64,000 bases of DNA, taken from Burkholderia sp. Ax-1724 (GTDB lineage Bacteria > Pseudomonadota > Gammaproteobacteria > Burkholderiales > Burkholderiaceae). The notes beneath the pieces were generated by a model that searched no databases, was not told where the DNA came from, and saw only the letters and a list, made by a program, of their open reading frames with translations. This document shows, piece after piece, positions 1 to 9,308 of this stretch. Numbering within the stretch: position 1 is the first letter of the stretch; every line of letters begins with the position of its first letter. The position numbers and the translations under genes are program-made. The stretch is taken from assembly GCF_011752995.1 (NCBI RefSeq), contig NZ_VWWL01000019.1:116504-180503 (forward strand), read 5' to 3'.

Positions 1-1
1 A

Positions 2-1471
2 GCCGCATCTTCCCTGGGGCGTGTCACCACGAAGTCGGTTCAGGACTATATCGACGAATGTCCGATCTGGCCCGACGGCACCCGCCTGACCTCCACGCCG
101 ATGACGGCGATGCAATGGCGCATCTGGTCGCTCGCCGCGGCCGGCAAGTTCTTCGAAGGCTTCGTGGTGTTCATGACGGGCGTCGCCTTGCCGCTGATCT
201 CGCGCGAGTTCGGCATCGGCGCGGCGCAGAACGGCCTCGTCTCCGCCGCGAGCCTCGTCGGCATCCTGGTCGGCGCGCTGGCGCTCGGCGGCATGTCCGA
301 TTACTTCGGCCGCAAACGCATGTTCATCATCGAGATGATCCTGTTTTGCGTATTCCTCGTGCTGCTGACCGTCTGCGCCAATTTCATCTCGCTCGTGGTC
401 TGTCTGTTCGGGCTCGGCGTCGCACTCGGCTGCGACTACCCGACCGCGCACATGATCATCTCCGAGAGCATTCCGAGCGCGAGCCGCGGCAAACTCGTGC
501 TCGGCGCGTTCGGCTTCCAGGCGCTCGGCGCGCTCGGCGGCACCGCGGTCGGCTATCTCGTGCTGTCGATCCTGCCGACGATCGAGGCATGGCGCTGGAT
601 GTACGCGACCGCCATCATTCCGGCGGTGATCGTCACGCTCGGCCGCTTCTTCATCACCGAAAGCCCGAGCTGGCTGCACGTGCGCGGCGACGTCGAGGAA
701 GCCGAGCAGGCCGCGCGCCGGCTGCTCGATCGCCAGCCGCAATACCCCACGCACATCGAGCTGCCGCGCGAAGCGGAAAGCGCCGAAAGCCACGGCGATT
801 CGAAGTCGTTCCTCACGCTGTTCTCGAAGCAGAACCTGCGCGCGACGATCTTCTCGTCGGCGCCGTGGTTCCTGCAGGATCTCGGCACCTACGGGATCGG
901 CATCTTCACGCCGACGATCCTCGCGATCGCGCTCGGTAGCAAGCCGGACCACGTGCGCAGCATCAGCGATCTGATCATGAACGACATCCTCGCCGCGAAG
1001 GGCGCGGCGCTGACCACCACGCTGCTGATCGTCGGGATTCTGTTCGCCGTGATGCTCGCCGACAAGGTCGGCCGCGTGAAGCTGCAGGTCTTCGGCTTCA
1101 TCGGCTGCGCGGCGGGCCTGTTCGTCGCCGCGCTGTCCGGCAGCTTCGACGGCAACACCAAGACGACGCTGATCTTCGCGGGCTTCATGCTGTTCAACTT
1201 CATGACCAACATCGGCCCGAACGCGCAGACCTATCTGCTCGCGGGCGAAGTCTTCCCGACCCGGATTCGCGGCGCGGGCGCGGGCTTCGCGGCGGCGGTC
1301 GGCAAGGTCGGCGCGATCATGACCGCGTTCCTGTTCCCGATCCTGCTCGCCACGATCGGCACCAGCACGCTGCTGTACTGCCTCGTCGTGACCTCGCTGT
1401 TCGGCGCGGTCGTCACGTGGATCTTCCGGATCGAGACGACCGGCGTGAACCTCGACCGCATCGGCCAGTAA
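2..1471 (+). CDS. MFS transporter (5' end outside window)
   Basis: Major facilitator superfamily permease of the sugar/organic-acid porter type, acting in the inner membrane. About twelve hydrophobic segments are visible, with the loop 2-3 signature GMSDYFGRKR near the N-terminus and repeat-half motifs such as LADKVGRVK. The frame is open to the left edge and reads ...KSVQDYIDECPIWPDGT before the first internal ATG at 101. I therefore think the true start lies just outside the window and that 101 is not the start. The substrate cannot be told. It ends about 110 bases before pstS and shares its strand. Confidence 0.85.
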   Translation, partial: AASSLGRVTTKSVQDYIDECPIWPDGTRLTSTPMTAMQWRIWSLAAAGKFFEGFVVFMTGVALPLISREFGIGAAQNGLVSAASLVGILVGALALGGMSDYFGRKRMFIIEMILFCVFLVLLTVCANFISLVVCLFGLGVALGCDYPTAHMIISESIPSASRGKLVLGAFGFQALGALGGTAVGYLVLSILPTIEAWRWMYATAIIPAVIVTLGRFFITESPSWLHVRGDVEEAEQAARRLLDRQPQYPTHIELPREAESAESHGDSKSFLTLFSKQNLRATIFSSAPWFLQDLGTYGIGIFTPTILAIALGSKPDHVRSISDLIMNDILAAKGAALTTTLLIVGILFAVMLADKVGRVKLQVFGFIGCAAGLFVAALSGSFDGNTKTTLIFAGFMLFNFMTNIGPNAQTYLLAGEVFPTRIRGAGAGFAAAVGKVGAIMTAFLFPILLATIGTSTLLYCLVVTSLFGAVVTWIFRIETTGVNLDRIGQ

Positions 1472-1582
1472 ATGGGCCAACCCGTCGGCCAGTAAAGCGG
1501 TCGACAAGCAGCCTCATACCATCACGAACACCCGCGCTGGCCCGACGCGGCCAGCGCGCTTCGATACACGACAGAGGACACG

Positions 1583-2653
1583 ATGAGCGCAGCACAACGC
1601 AACCAAACCGTCGCGCGCATGACGGCCTGCCTCGCCATGGCGCTCGCCGCCGCGATGCCCGCCGCGCACGCGCAGCAGGTGACGCTGACCGAGACCGGCT
1701 CGACGCTGCTCGCACCGCTCTTTTCGACCTGGAGCGAGGCCTACGCGAAAACGCATCCGGGCGTGCGCATCAGCGTCGGCGCGACCGGCTCCGCGGCCGG
1801 GATCGAGCAGGCGATCGCCGGCAAGGTCAACATCGGCGCCTCGGACGCCTACATGTCCGACGCCGACGCGATGAAGCATCCGCAGATCATCAACGTGCCG
1901 CTCGCGATCGCCGCGCAGACGGTCAACTACAACCTGCCGGGCCTCAACGACACGCATCTGAAGCTCGACGGCCCCACGCTCGCCGGCATCTACACCGGCG
2001 CGATCCATCAGTGGGACGCACCGGCGATCGCCGCGCTGAATCCGGGCGTGCATCTGCCGCATCACGAGATCGTGCCGGTGCGCCGCGGCGACGGCTCGGG
2101 CGATACGTTCGTCTTCACGCAGTTCCTGACGTTCTCGACGCCCTCATGGGAAAACTCGCTCGGCTACGGCACCACGGTCGACTGGCCGACGGTATCGGGC
2201 GCGGTTGCCGCAACCGGCAACGCCGGCATGGTCAACGCCCTGAAGACGACGCCGTATTCGGTCGGCTATATCGGCGTGAGCTACGCGAAGGACATCGCCG
2301 CAGCCGGGCTCGGCACCGCCGCGCTGAAGAACGGCGCGGGCGAATTCGTGCTGCCGACGAAGGCGACGATCACCGCCGGCGCGGCCTCGCTCGGCGTGCG
2401 CACGCCGCCCGACGAGCGCCTGAGCCTCGTGTTCTCGCCGGCCGCCGGCACCTATCCGCTCGTGAACTACGAATACGCGGTCGTGTCGACGAAGCAGCCG
2501 AGCCCCGAGCTGGCCGCCGAGATTCGCAAGCTGCTCGAATGGTCGATCGTACCGTCGGATGAAAACGCGGCGTATCTCGAAGCCGTGCATTTCATTCCGC
2601 TGCCGCCGCATACGTGGGAGCTCAGCATCACGCAGATCGAGTCGATCAGGTAA
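1583..2653 (+). CDS. pstS: PstS-like phosphate ABC transporter substrate-binding protein
   Basis: Periplasmic solute-binding protein of the PstS-like family (PBP superfamily), 356 residues. A signal peptide ends near residue 30 (PAAHAQQ). The mature protein begins with the family-type stretch TETGSTLLAPLFSTWSEAY and contains GATGSAAGI and RRGDGSGDTFVFTQFL, which in PstS contact phosphate. No pstC, pstA or pstB gene lies next to it, so it is an orphan binding protein. It may serve a distant Pst permease or act in phosphate sensing or scavenging. The polyphosphate kinase gene 0.8 kb downstream fits a phosphate theme. Confidence 0.85.
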   Translation: MSAAQRNQTVARMTACLAMALAAAMPAAHAQQVTLTETGSTLLAPLFSTWSEAYAKTHPGVRISVGATGSAAGIEQAIAGKVNIGASDAYMSDADAMKHPQIINVPLAIAAQTVNYNLPGLNDTHLKLDGPTLAGIYTGAIHQWDAPAIAALNPGVHLPHHEIVPVRRGDGSGDTFVFTQFLTFSTPSWENSLGYGTTVDWPTVSGAVAATGNAGMVNALKTTPYSVGYIGVSYAKDIAAAGLGTAALKNGAGEFVLPTKATITAGAASLGVRTPPDERLSLVFSPAAGTYPLVNYEYAVVSTKQPSPELAAEIRKLLEWSIVPSDENAAYLEAVHFIPLPPHTWELSITQIESIR

Positions 2654-2720
2654 GCGCCATACCGCCACCGCATCGCGCCTGCCTCACCACTCGAAGCCCC
2701 TTTGCACGACACGGCGCCTC

Positions 2721-2750
2721 ATGCCTGCCCGCGCTCGCGCGGGCAGGCAT
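2721..2750 (+). terminator. Hairpin after pstS
   Basis: A perfect 13-base inverted repeat (left arm atgcctgcccgcg, loop ctcg) lies about 70 bases after the pstS stop and 40 bases before the DUF1003 start. It is followed by a weak pyrimidine tract rather than a clean T-run. It is probably a terminator or attenuator between the two genes. Confidence 0.5.
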
Positions 2751-2789
2751 CCCTTCATGCGGGACCTTTTCTGTTTTCTGTCCGATACG

Positions 2790-3332
2790 ATGAACGACCT
2801 CGCCAACAGCAGCAACGAACAGCAATCCGGGCGCCATCACTACCGCTTCCATCTGCCGCACGTTCACCTGACCTCGGTGTTCGGCGACGACTGGTTCGCG
2901 CTCAAGGCCGAACAGTTCGCGCGATTCTTCGGCACGCCGACCTTCCTCATAGGGCAGACGGTAGTCGTGCTGGTCTGGATGATCGTGAACCTCGCCGGGT
3001 GGACCAAGTTCGACGCGTATCCGTTCATTCTGCTGAATCTGGCCTTCAGTCTTCAGGCAGCCTACGCGGCGCCGCTGATTCTGCTCGCGCAGACGCGCCA
3101 GGCCGATCGCGACAAGATGCATGCCGATGCCGATGCATTGCACCGCGAAGCGTTGGCGCAAGCGAGTTCGCAGCGCCAGGAAGCGATGGCGCAGCAGACC
3201 GCGCAACTGGTCGCGCTGCTGGAGCAGAACACGGCACTCACCACGCTGACCAAGCAGTTGAGCGAACGCATCGAGGCGCTCACGGTCGAGCTGCATGCGA
3301 AATTGTCGCCCGTCACGAAGTCCGATCACTAG
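2790..3332 (+). CDS. DUF1003 family membrane protein
   Basis: Small membrane protein, 180 residues, with the DUF1003 layout. A His-rich N-terminus leads into FGTPTFLIGQTVVVLVWM, followed by two membrane helices at about 52-70 and 78-100 and the stretch PFILLNLAFSLQAAYAAPLI. A long charged C-terminal tail rich in Ala, Gln and Glu is probably coiled coil. The ATG at 2790 is chosen because homology-like sequence starts there; the frame also stays open further upstream. The function of the family is unknown. Confidence 0.8.
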   Translation: MNDLANSSNEQQSGRHHYRFHLPHVHLTSVFGDDWFALKAEQFARFFGTPTFLIGQTVVVLVWMIVNLAGWTKFDAYPFILLNLAFSLQAAYAAPLILLAQTRQADRDKMHADADALHREALAQASSQRQEAMAQQTAQLVALLEQNTALTTLTKQLSERIEALTVELHAKLSPVTKSDH

Positions 3333-3452
3333 GCTGCGCGAGATCGACCGAACCGTAGCAGATAGCCCCCACGTATTCGACACCCGACGAACCGCGGAAC
3401 AGAACGCCTCGTTTCCGCGAACAGATTGCATCGACCGACAGGAGCCCTATCG

Positions 3453-4376
3453 ATGAGCGAGCATGACACGAACCCCACGAACGCCGACGCAACGCTGCAT
3501 CAGCGCCTTCAGGCCGACCTGATCGACAGCTGGGACGAAGAGCTGGAGATGGAACTCGACGACCAGCGCTTCGGCGTACCCGGCACGTCCGACGACGCAG
3601 CGCGCACGAGCCGGCGGCATTATTTCCGCGAACTGTTCCGCCTGCAGGGCGAACTGGTCAAGCTCCAGGACTGGGTCGTCAAGACGGGGCACCGCCTCGT
3701 CGTGGTCTTCGAGGGACGGGACGCGGCCGGCAAAGGCGGCGCGATCAAGCGCATCACGCAGCGCCTCAATCCGCGCGTGTGCCGCATCGCCGCCCTGCCC
3801 GCGCCGACGAGCCGCGAACGTACCCAGTGGTATTTCCAGCGCTACGTCGCGCATCTGCCGGCCGCCGGCGAAATCGTGCTGTTCGATCGCAGCTGGTATA
3901 ACCGCGCCGGCGTCGAACGCGTGATGGGTTTCTGCACGGACGAGGAATACGAGGAGTTTTTCCGCTCGGTGCCCGAGTTCGAACGGATGCTCCAGCGCAG
4001 CGGCATCCAGATCCTCAAGTACTGGTTCTCGGTCACGGACGACGAACAGGAAATGCGCTTCCAGGCGCGCATTACCGATCCGCTCAAGCAATGGAAGCTC
4101 AGCCCGATGGACCTCGAAAGCCGCCGTCGCTGGGAAGCGTATACGCACGCGAAGGAAGTCATGCTCGAACGCTCGCATATCCCCGAGTCGCCGTGGTGGG
4201 TAGTCGACGCCAACGACAAGAAGAGCGCGCGCCTGAACTGCATGCACCATCTGCTGAACCAGGTGCCGTATCTCGAGACCGAGCACGCGGCCATCGATCT
4301 GCCCGCGCGCGTCCATCACGAAGACTACATTCGCCACCCGGTCCCCCCCGAGATGTACGTGCCGAACATGTACTGA
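3453..4376 (+). CDS. ppk2: Polyphosphate kinase 2
   Basis: PPK2-family enzyme, 307 residues, which transfers phosphate between polyphosphate and nucleoside (di)phosphates in the cytoplasm. Visible motifs are the Walker A loop FEGRDAAGKGGAIKR at about 86-100, the lid region DRSWYNRAGVERVMGF at about 147-165, and the C-terminal stretch SPMDLESRRRWEAYTHAKE typical of the family. An AGGAG ribosome site eight bases before 3453 supports this ATG over the one at 3426. It is a single-domain form. Its place between pstS and the PHB genes suggests a storage and energy-balance role, which is an inference. Confidence 0.92.
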   Translation: MSEHDTNPTNADATLHQRLQADLIDSWDEELEMELDDQRFGVPGTSDDAARTSRRHYFRELFRLQGELVKLQDWVVKTGHRLVVVFEGRDAAGKGGAIKRITQRLNPRVCRIAALPAPTSRERTQWYFQRYVAHLPAAGEIVLFDRSWYNRAGVERVMGFCTDEEYEEFFRSVPEFERMLQRSGIQILKYWFSVTDDEQEMRFQARITDPLKQWKLSPMDLESRRRWEAYTHAKEVMLERSHIPESPWWVVDANDKKSARLNCMHHLLNQVPYLETEHAAIDLPARVHHEDYIRHPVPPEMYVPNMY

Positions 4377-4522
4377 ACGGTAGTCGCCATACCGCGCCCG
4401 TTGATGGCGCGGTATGCGCCGGTTCTGCACGATCTGTCAGGCTCTCTTGCAGCGCGGCCTTTCACGAGGCTGCCGCTCGCCTCCTGCCTCTCATCCATCA
4501 TCCGCCATTCATAAGGATTCCC

Positions 4523-5302
4523 ATGGACCTCGCCTCGATCCACAAAAACGCCTTTGCGATGCCCGTTCATAACCCCGCTTATCCGCGGCCGCCGTATCGC
4601 TTCATCAATCGCGAATACTTCATCATTTCCTATGAGACGGACCCCGACGCGCTGCGCGCCGTGGTTCCGGAGCCGCTGCATCCCGAGAACAATCTCGTGC
4701 ATTACGAATTCATCCGCATGCCGGATTCGTCGGGCTTCGGCGACTACACCGAAAGCGGCCAGGTCATCTCGGTGCGCGACCAGCACGGGCATATCGGCAA
4801 CTACACCCATTCGATGTACCTCGACGACGAAGGTCCGATTGCCGGTGGCCGCGAAATCTGGGGCTTTCCGAAGAAGCTGGCGAGGCCGACGCTCGGCGTC
4901 GACGGCAACGACACGCTGCTCGGCACGCTCGACTACGGCACCCAGCGCGTCGCTACCGGCACGATGGGCTTCAAGCACGTGCCGCTCGACGTCGAGATCG
5001 AACGCAAAAAGCTCGCGGACACGCCGAACTATCTGCTGAAAGTGATTCCGCACGTCGACGGTTCGCCGCGCGTGTGCGAGCTCGTGCGCTTCTTCCTGCG
5101 CGACGTGAGCGTGCTCGGCGCGTGGTCGGGTCCGGCCGCGCTCGAACTGCATCCGCATGCGTTGGCGCCCGTGGCCGATCTGCCGGTGAAGCGCGTGGTC
5201 GGCGCGCGGCATGTCATCGCCAATCTCACGCTCGATATCGGCGAGGTCGCGCTCGATTATCTGGTTCCCGTGGAGAGCGTGAAGCTCGCGGCCAATCTGT
5301 AA
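4523..5302 (+). CDS. adc: Acetoacetate decarboxylase
   Basis: Cytoplasmic enzyme converting acetoacetate to acetone and CO2, 259 residues, close to the family's usual length. The Schiff-base lysine lies in EIWGFPKKLA, at Lys117 or Lys118, matching the PKKLG site of clostridial Adc. Flanking family sequence includes GNYTHSMYLDDEGPI and ELVRFFLRDV. An AAGGA ribosome site precedes the ATG by six bases. The next gene is 3-hydroxybutyrate dehydrogenase, which makes acetoacetate. Together they form the last steps of PHB/ketone-body breakdown. Confidence 0.92.
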   Translation: MDLASIHKNAFAMPVHNPAYPRPPYRFINREYFIISYETDPDALRAVVPEPLHPENNLVHYEFIRMPDSSGFGDYTESGQVISVRDQHGHIGNYTHSMYLDDEGPIAGGREIWGFPKKLARPTLGVDGNDTLLGTLDYGTQRVATGTMGFKHVPLDVEIERKKLADTPNYLLKVIPHVDGSPRVCELVRFFLRDVSVLGAWSGPAALELHPHALAPVADLPVKRVVGARHVIANLTLDIGEVALDYLVPVESVKLAANL

Positions 5303-5351
5303 CGCTTCGTGAATCAACAAGATCAAGAAGATCAACAAGAAGGAAAACGAT

Positions 5352-6134
5352 ATGTCATTGAACAATAAAGTCGCGCTCGTGACCGGCGCGGCAAGCGGTA
5401 TCGGCGAACAATGCGCCTACAGGCTCGCGAGTCTCGGCGCGGCGGTCGTGATCGCCGACCTCAATCTCGACAACGCCCAGAAGGTGGCCGCCAGCATCGT
5501 CGCCACGGGCGGCAAGGCGCTGGCCGTGGCGATGGACGTCACCAGCGAAGCAGCGGTCAATGACGGGGTGGAGCGTGCGGTGCAGGAACTGGGCAGTCTC
5601 GACGTGCTGGTGTCCAATGCCGGCATCCAGATCGTCGCGCCCATCGAAGACTATGCGTTCGCCGACTGGAAGAAGATGCTGGCGATCCACCTCGACGGCG
5701 CCTTTCTCACCACGAAGGCCGCGATCCGGCACATGTACGCGAGCGGCAACGGCGGTTCGATCGTGTATATGGGCTCGGTGCACTCGCATGAAGCGTCGAA
5801 GCTGAAGTCGGCCTATGTGACAGCCAAGCACGGCTTGCTCGGGCTCGCCCGCGTCGTGGCGAAAGAAGGCGGCCCGCGCGGCGTACGGGCGAATGTCGTG
5901 TGCCCCGGCTTCGTGCGCACGCCGCTCGTCGACAAGCAGATTCCCGAGCAGGCGAGAGAGCTCGGCATCTCCGAAGCCGACGTCGTGAAGAACGTCATGC
6001 TCAGGGAAACCGTCGACGGCGAATTCACCACGGTCGAGGACGTCGCCAATACGGTAGCGTTCCTCGCGAGCTTCGAGTCGTCGGCGCTCACCGGTCAGTC
6101 GGTGATCGTCAGCCACGGCTGGTCGATGCGATAA
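5352..6134 (+). CDS. bdhA: 3-Hydroxybutyrate dehydrogenase
   Basis: Classical short-chain dehydrogenase, 260 residues, oxidising (R)-3-hydroxybutyrate to acetoacetate with NAD+. It shows the cofactor loop TGAASGIG at about 12-19, the NAG motif (SNAGIQ), a catalytic serine in YMGSVHSHE, and YVTAKHG supplying the Tyr and Lys. The sequence CPGFVRTPLVDKQIPEQA is characteristic of bacterial 3-hydroxybutyrate dehydrogenases. It follows adc by 49 bases, with AGGA upstream of the start, and the patatin gene comes nine bases later. The three genes are probably one operon. Confidence 0.9.
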   Translation: MSLNNKVALVTGAASGIGEQCAYRLASLGAAVVIADLNLDNAQKVAASIVATGGKALAVAMDVTSEAAVNDGVERAVQELGSLDVLVSNAGIQIVAPIEDYAFADWKKMLAIHLDGAFLTTKAAIRHMYASGNGGSIVYMGSVHSHEASKLKSAYVTAKHGLLGLARVVAKEGGPRGVRANVVCPGFVRTPLVDKQIPEQARELGISEADVVKNVMLRETVDGEFTTVEDVANTVAFLASFESSALTGQSVIVSHGWSMR

Positions 6135-6143
6135 GGGGTACGT

Positions 6144-7394
6144 ATGACCGGTACAAGAAAAATCGGCGTGCAGCCGGAGGTGTTCCCGCTGCCGCGCTAC
6201 GACGAAATCGCCCTGGTGCTGCAAGGCGGCGGCGCGCTCGGCTCCTACCAGGCCGGCGTCTACGAAGGCCTGATGCAGGCGGGCGTCCATCCCGACTGGA
6301 TCGCCGGCGTGTCGATCGGCGCGCTCAACACGGCGATCATCGCCGGCAACGCGCCGGAACACCGCGTCGAGGCGTTGCGCGGCTTCTGGAATTCGATCTG
6401 CCATCCGGCGGACTGGCTCGGTGGCCTCGGCAGTTGGGCGCTGCCCCGCATCGGGTTGCAGGATCTGTCGCGCAAATGGGCCAGCATCTGGGCCGCGGGC
6501 CGCGCGCTGACCGAGGGCCAACCCGGCTTTTTCGCGCCGCGCTTCCCCTTGCCCGTCGCGGGATTCGAAAAGAAAAGCCCGAGCGGGGTCAGCTACTACC
6601 ACACCGCCGAATTGAAGAAGACGCTGTTGCAGTTCGCCGATTTCGACCGGATCAACGACGGCGAGATTCGCGTCTCGGTGGGTGCGGTGAACGTGCGGAC
6701 CGGCAACCTCGTCTACTTCGACAACACGAAAATGCGCCTGACCCCGGAGCATTTCATGGCGTCGGGCGCGTTGCCGCCGGGATTTCCGGCCGTCGAGATC
6801 GACGGCGAGTACTACTGGGACGGCGGCCTCGTCTCCAACACGCCGTTGACCGAAGTGCTGCGCGATGCCGAGCACAAGGACACGCTGGTCTTTCAGGTGG
6901 ACCTGTGGAGCGCGAGCGGCAATACGCCCGGCGACTTCCTCGACGTGTCGGAGCGCGCCAAGGACATCCAGTATTCGAGCCGCACGCGCGCGATCACCAG
7001 CATGCTCGCGGAGCGCCAGAAGCATGCGCGCTTCATCAAGGAACTCCTTGCGCATGTCCCGGCCGAGATACGCAAGACGGACCCGCTGTTCCGCCTCGCC
7101 GAACAGGCCGCCGACGGCAGCGCGATCAACGTGGTGCACCTCATCTACAAGAACAAGCCGTACGAGGGTCACTACAAGGATTACGAGTTCAGCATGGACA
7201 CGATGCAGGAGCACTGGGAGAGCGGTCTCGACGACATTCGCGCTTCGTTTGCCCATCGGGAGTGGTTCGATGTGCCGAGCCGCGAACAGGGCTTCGTGAC
7301 GCACGATGTGCATCGGCCCTCCGGTTCGGTTCCGGAGTCCGAACGAAGCGTGCCTGAACTGGTGCTGCATACGGAAAGAAAGGACGCGGCCTGA
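6144..7394 (+). CDS. Patatin-like phospholipase (DUF3734 type)
   Basis: Patatin-family acyl hydrolase, 416 residues. It has the oxyanion loop LQGGGALGSYQAGV, the serine nucleophile in GVSIGALN, and the dyad aspartate in WDGGLVSNTPL. The region after the patatin domain (KDIQYSSRTRAI and onward) matches the long C-terminal extension of DUF3734 proteins. It is co-transcribed with bdhA (nine-base gap). In Burkholderia and Cupriavidus such proteins sit with 3-hydroxybutyrate dehydrogenase. A role in PHB granule or lipid hydrolysis is plausible but not shown here. Confidence 0.88.
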   Translation: MTGTRKIGVQPEVFPLPRYDEIALVLQGGGALGSYQAGVYEGLMQAGVHPDWIAGVSIGALNTAIIAGNAPEHRVEALRGFWNSICHPADWLGGLGSWALPRIGLQDLSRKWASIWAAGRALTEGQPGFFAPRFPLPVAGFEKKSPSGVSYYHTAELKKTLLQFADFDRINDGEIRVSVGAVNVRTGNLVYFDNTKMRLTPEHFMASGALPPGFPAVEIDGEYYWDGGLVSNTPLTEVLRDAEHKDTLVFQVDLWSASGNTPGDFLDVSERAKDIQYSSRTRAITSMLAERQKHARFIKELLAHVPAEIRKTDPLFRLAEQAADGSAINVVHLIYKNKPYEGHYKDYEFSMDTMQEHWESGLDDIRASFAHREWFDVPSREQGFVTHDVHRPSGSVPESERSVPELVLHTERKDAA

Positions 7395-7664
7395 GCGGAG
7401 TTGGCGCGAGGCGTCGGCGGCAAGACCGGTGCTGCGGCAGCCGGTCGCGGACGCTTCGATATCCGCTTTGACATTCGCTTCGACGTCAGCGTCACTTCGG
7501 GCCGCGATCGCCCAAGCCAGGGCGATCGCGGGCCACGCTTCGAAGCCAGCCCAACAGTCAGGATAACTGGAGATGAGCCGGTGGGCCGTTCCATGAAAAC
7601 GGTCCACGTCAATCGGCTATGCGAGAATCACGCACTATTCCCATCGGCCAGGCGAGCGACAGCC

Positions 7665-7931
7665 ATGAACCCACCCCTGATGAACCTGACGGCCCCCCAA
7701 CTTTCCGGCGACGCGACACTCTGGTTTTCGGCCTACGCCTTCGGTTGGGGATACTGCGCCTTCGCGCTCCCTGCCGAAACGGTCCGCGAAAAACTCGGCG
7801 CGGCGAACGAGACGCCGAAGCAATTGATGCTCGCGTTCGAACTCGGCAAGCGCCGGCTTTTGCAAGCCGTCGAGCAGAAAGTACTGCCCATTACCGGTGA
7901 ACGGATCACGCTGTCGAGCGCCGATCTCTGA
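7665..7931 (+). CDS. Small hypothetical protein, possibly DUF1488-like
   Basis: Predicted 88-residue soluble protein containing DATLWFSAYAFGWGYCAFALP and a C-terminal helix ELGKRRLLQAVEQKV. The pattern of a short beta meander followed by a helix resembles DUF1488, but I hold that only loosely. Starts at 7665 or 7680 are both possible. It stands alone between the patatin operon and the convergent ackA gene. Confidence 0.55.
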   Translation: MNPPLMNLTAPQLSGDATLWFSAYAFGWGYCAFALPAETVREKLGAANETPKQLMLAFELGKRRLLQAVEQKVLPITGERITLSSADL

Positions 7932-8081
7932 CGGCGGAGCGGACCGGCGCGGCGGCGGCGCGCTTCAAGGGCTTCGGGCGATCCCGGCGCTTCAGGCAGG
8001 AGCCGAAGGGAGATCAAGTCTCACACACCCCGCCGGCCCCTACACCCGCTTATCGCCTCGTCCCTCGCCGCATCCCCTGCC

Positions 8082-9308
8082 TCACCGAGCCGCTTCCGAA
8101 ACCGCCGCGATTTCCGGCGCAATCCGCGCCGTATTCAGTGTATGCCGCGCGATCATGCCTTCCTCGTCGGTCGGCACGCGCAGCGCGAGCACCCGCGACA
8201 GATGGGACGAGATCACCCGTTCGTTGGCATGGTTGCGCGCCTCGTCGATCTCGACGCCGATCCACGCCATGCCGGCCAGCACCCGCTCGCGAATCGGCGC
8301 CGCGTTCTCGCCGATACCGCCCGTAAACACGATCGCATCGAGCCCTTCGAGCGCCGCTGCGAGCCCGCCGACTTCGCGCCGGATGCGCGACACGAAATAG
8401 GCGATCGCCTCGTTTGCCTCGGGACTCCCGGACGCCAGCAATACGCGCATATCGTTCGACACGCCGCCCGACAGCCCGAGCAGCCCCGAGCGCTCGTAAA
8501 GCATCGTCGAGATTTCCTGCGCATCCATGCCCTGCTGCATCAGATACAGCAGCACGCCGGGATCGACCTGGCCGCAGCGCGTGCCCATCGGCAGGCCGTC
8601 GAGCGCGGAGAAGCCCATCGTCGAGGCGATCGAGCGGCCGTCGCGCATCGCGCACATCGACGCGCCGTTGCCCAGATGCGCGACCAGCACGCGGCCCCGT
8701 GCATGATGCGGGTAATGCACGCGCAGATAATCCGCGATGTACTCGTACGAGAGCCCGTGAAAGCCATAACGGCGCACGCCCTGATAGAACAGCTCGCGCG
8801 GCAGCGCGAAGCAGTCGTTCAGAAACGGATGCGCGCGATGAAACGCCGTATCGAAGCACGCGACCTGCGGCACCTCGCCGAACGCCTCGCGCGCGGCATC
8901 GATGCCGGCGAGGTTGTGCGGCTGATGCAGCGGCGCGAGCGGCACGAGCAAGCGCAACTGCGCGATCACCTCGTTCGTGATGAGCACGGGCCGATCGAAC
9001 AGCATGCCGCCATGCACGACGCGATGCCCGATCGCGCTGATGACCGCGCCGGCCATCTCGCGGGCGATCCATTCGATGATGGCCTGCAAGGCATCGACAT
9101 GGTTCGGCGCGTCGATCGAGGCGTCCCACTGATGCTGCCCGTCGTCCTTCGCCTTGAAACGCGACGCGCCGCCGATCGCCTCGACGAGCCCGGTCGCGCG
9201 CCGTCGCAGTCCGTCCACGTCGTAGAGCGCGAACTTGATCGACGAGGAACCGGCGTTGAGCGTGAGCAGCGCGGCGCCGGCGGTGTCCTGCCGCAGTGCG
9301 GCGCTCAT
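8082..9308 (-). CDS. ackA: Acetate (propionate) kinase
   Basis: Acetate kinase, 408 residues, interconverting acetyl phosphate plus ADP and acetate plus ATP. Motifs are LNAGSSSIKFALY at the N-terminus, RVVHGG, the active-site stretch YGFHGLSYEYI, VLVAHLGNGASMCA and the C-terminal FTGGIGENAA. Its start overlaps the stop of the phosphotransacetylase fusion by four bases (ATGA), so the two are translationally coupled. The order DUF3141 - pta - ackA makes an acyl-phosphate module facing the PHB genes. Confidence 0.95.
   Translation of the reverse strand: MSAALRQDTAGAALLTLNAGSSSIKFALYDVDGLRRRATGLVEAIGGASRFKAKDDGQHQWDASIDAPNHVDALQAIIEWIAREMAGAVISAIGHRVVHGGMLFDRPVLITNEVIAQLRLLVPLAPLHQPHNLAGIDAAREAFGEVPQVACFDTAFHRAHPFLNDCFALPRELFYQGVRRYGFHGLSYEYIADYLRVHYPHHARGRVLVAHLGNGASMCAMRDGRSIASTMGFSALDGLPMGTRCGQVDPGVLLYLMQQGMDAQEISTMLYERSGLLGLSGGVSNDMRVLLASGSPEANEAIAYFVSRIRREVGGLAAALEGLDAIVFTGGIGENAAPIRERVLAGMAWIGVEIDEARNHANERVISSHLSRVLALRVPTDEEGMIARHTLNTARIAPEIAAVSEAAR

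Noticed and set aside
1583..2653. A complete Pst phosphate transport operon
   Set aside because: Only the binding protein is present; neighbours are unrelated membrane and kinase genes.
5355..7607. A 750-codon open frame on the minus strand
   Set aside because: It lies opposite bdhA and the patatin gene, both with full family motifs. Its own protein is Arg/His-rich without any domain, a usual by-product of high-GC codon use.
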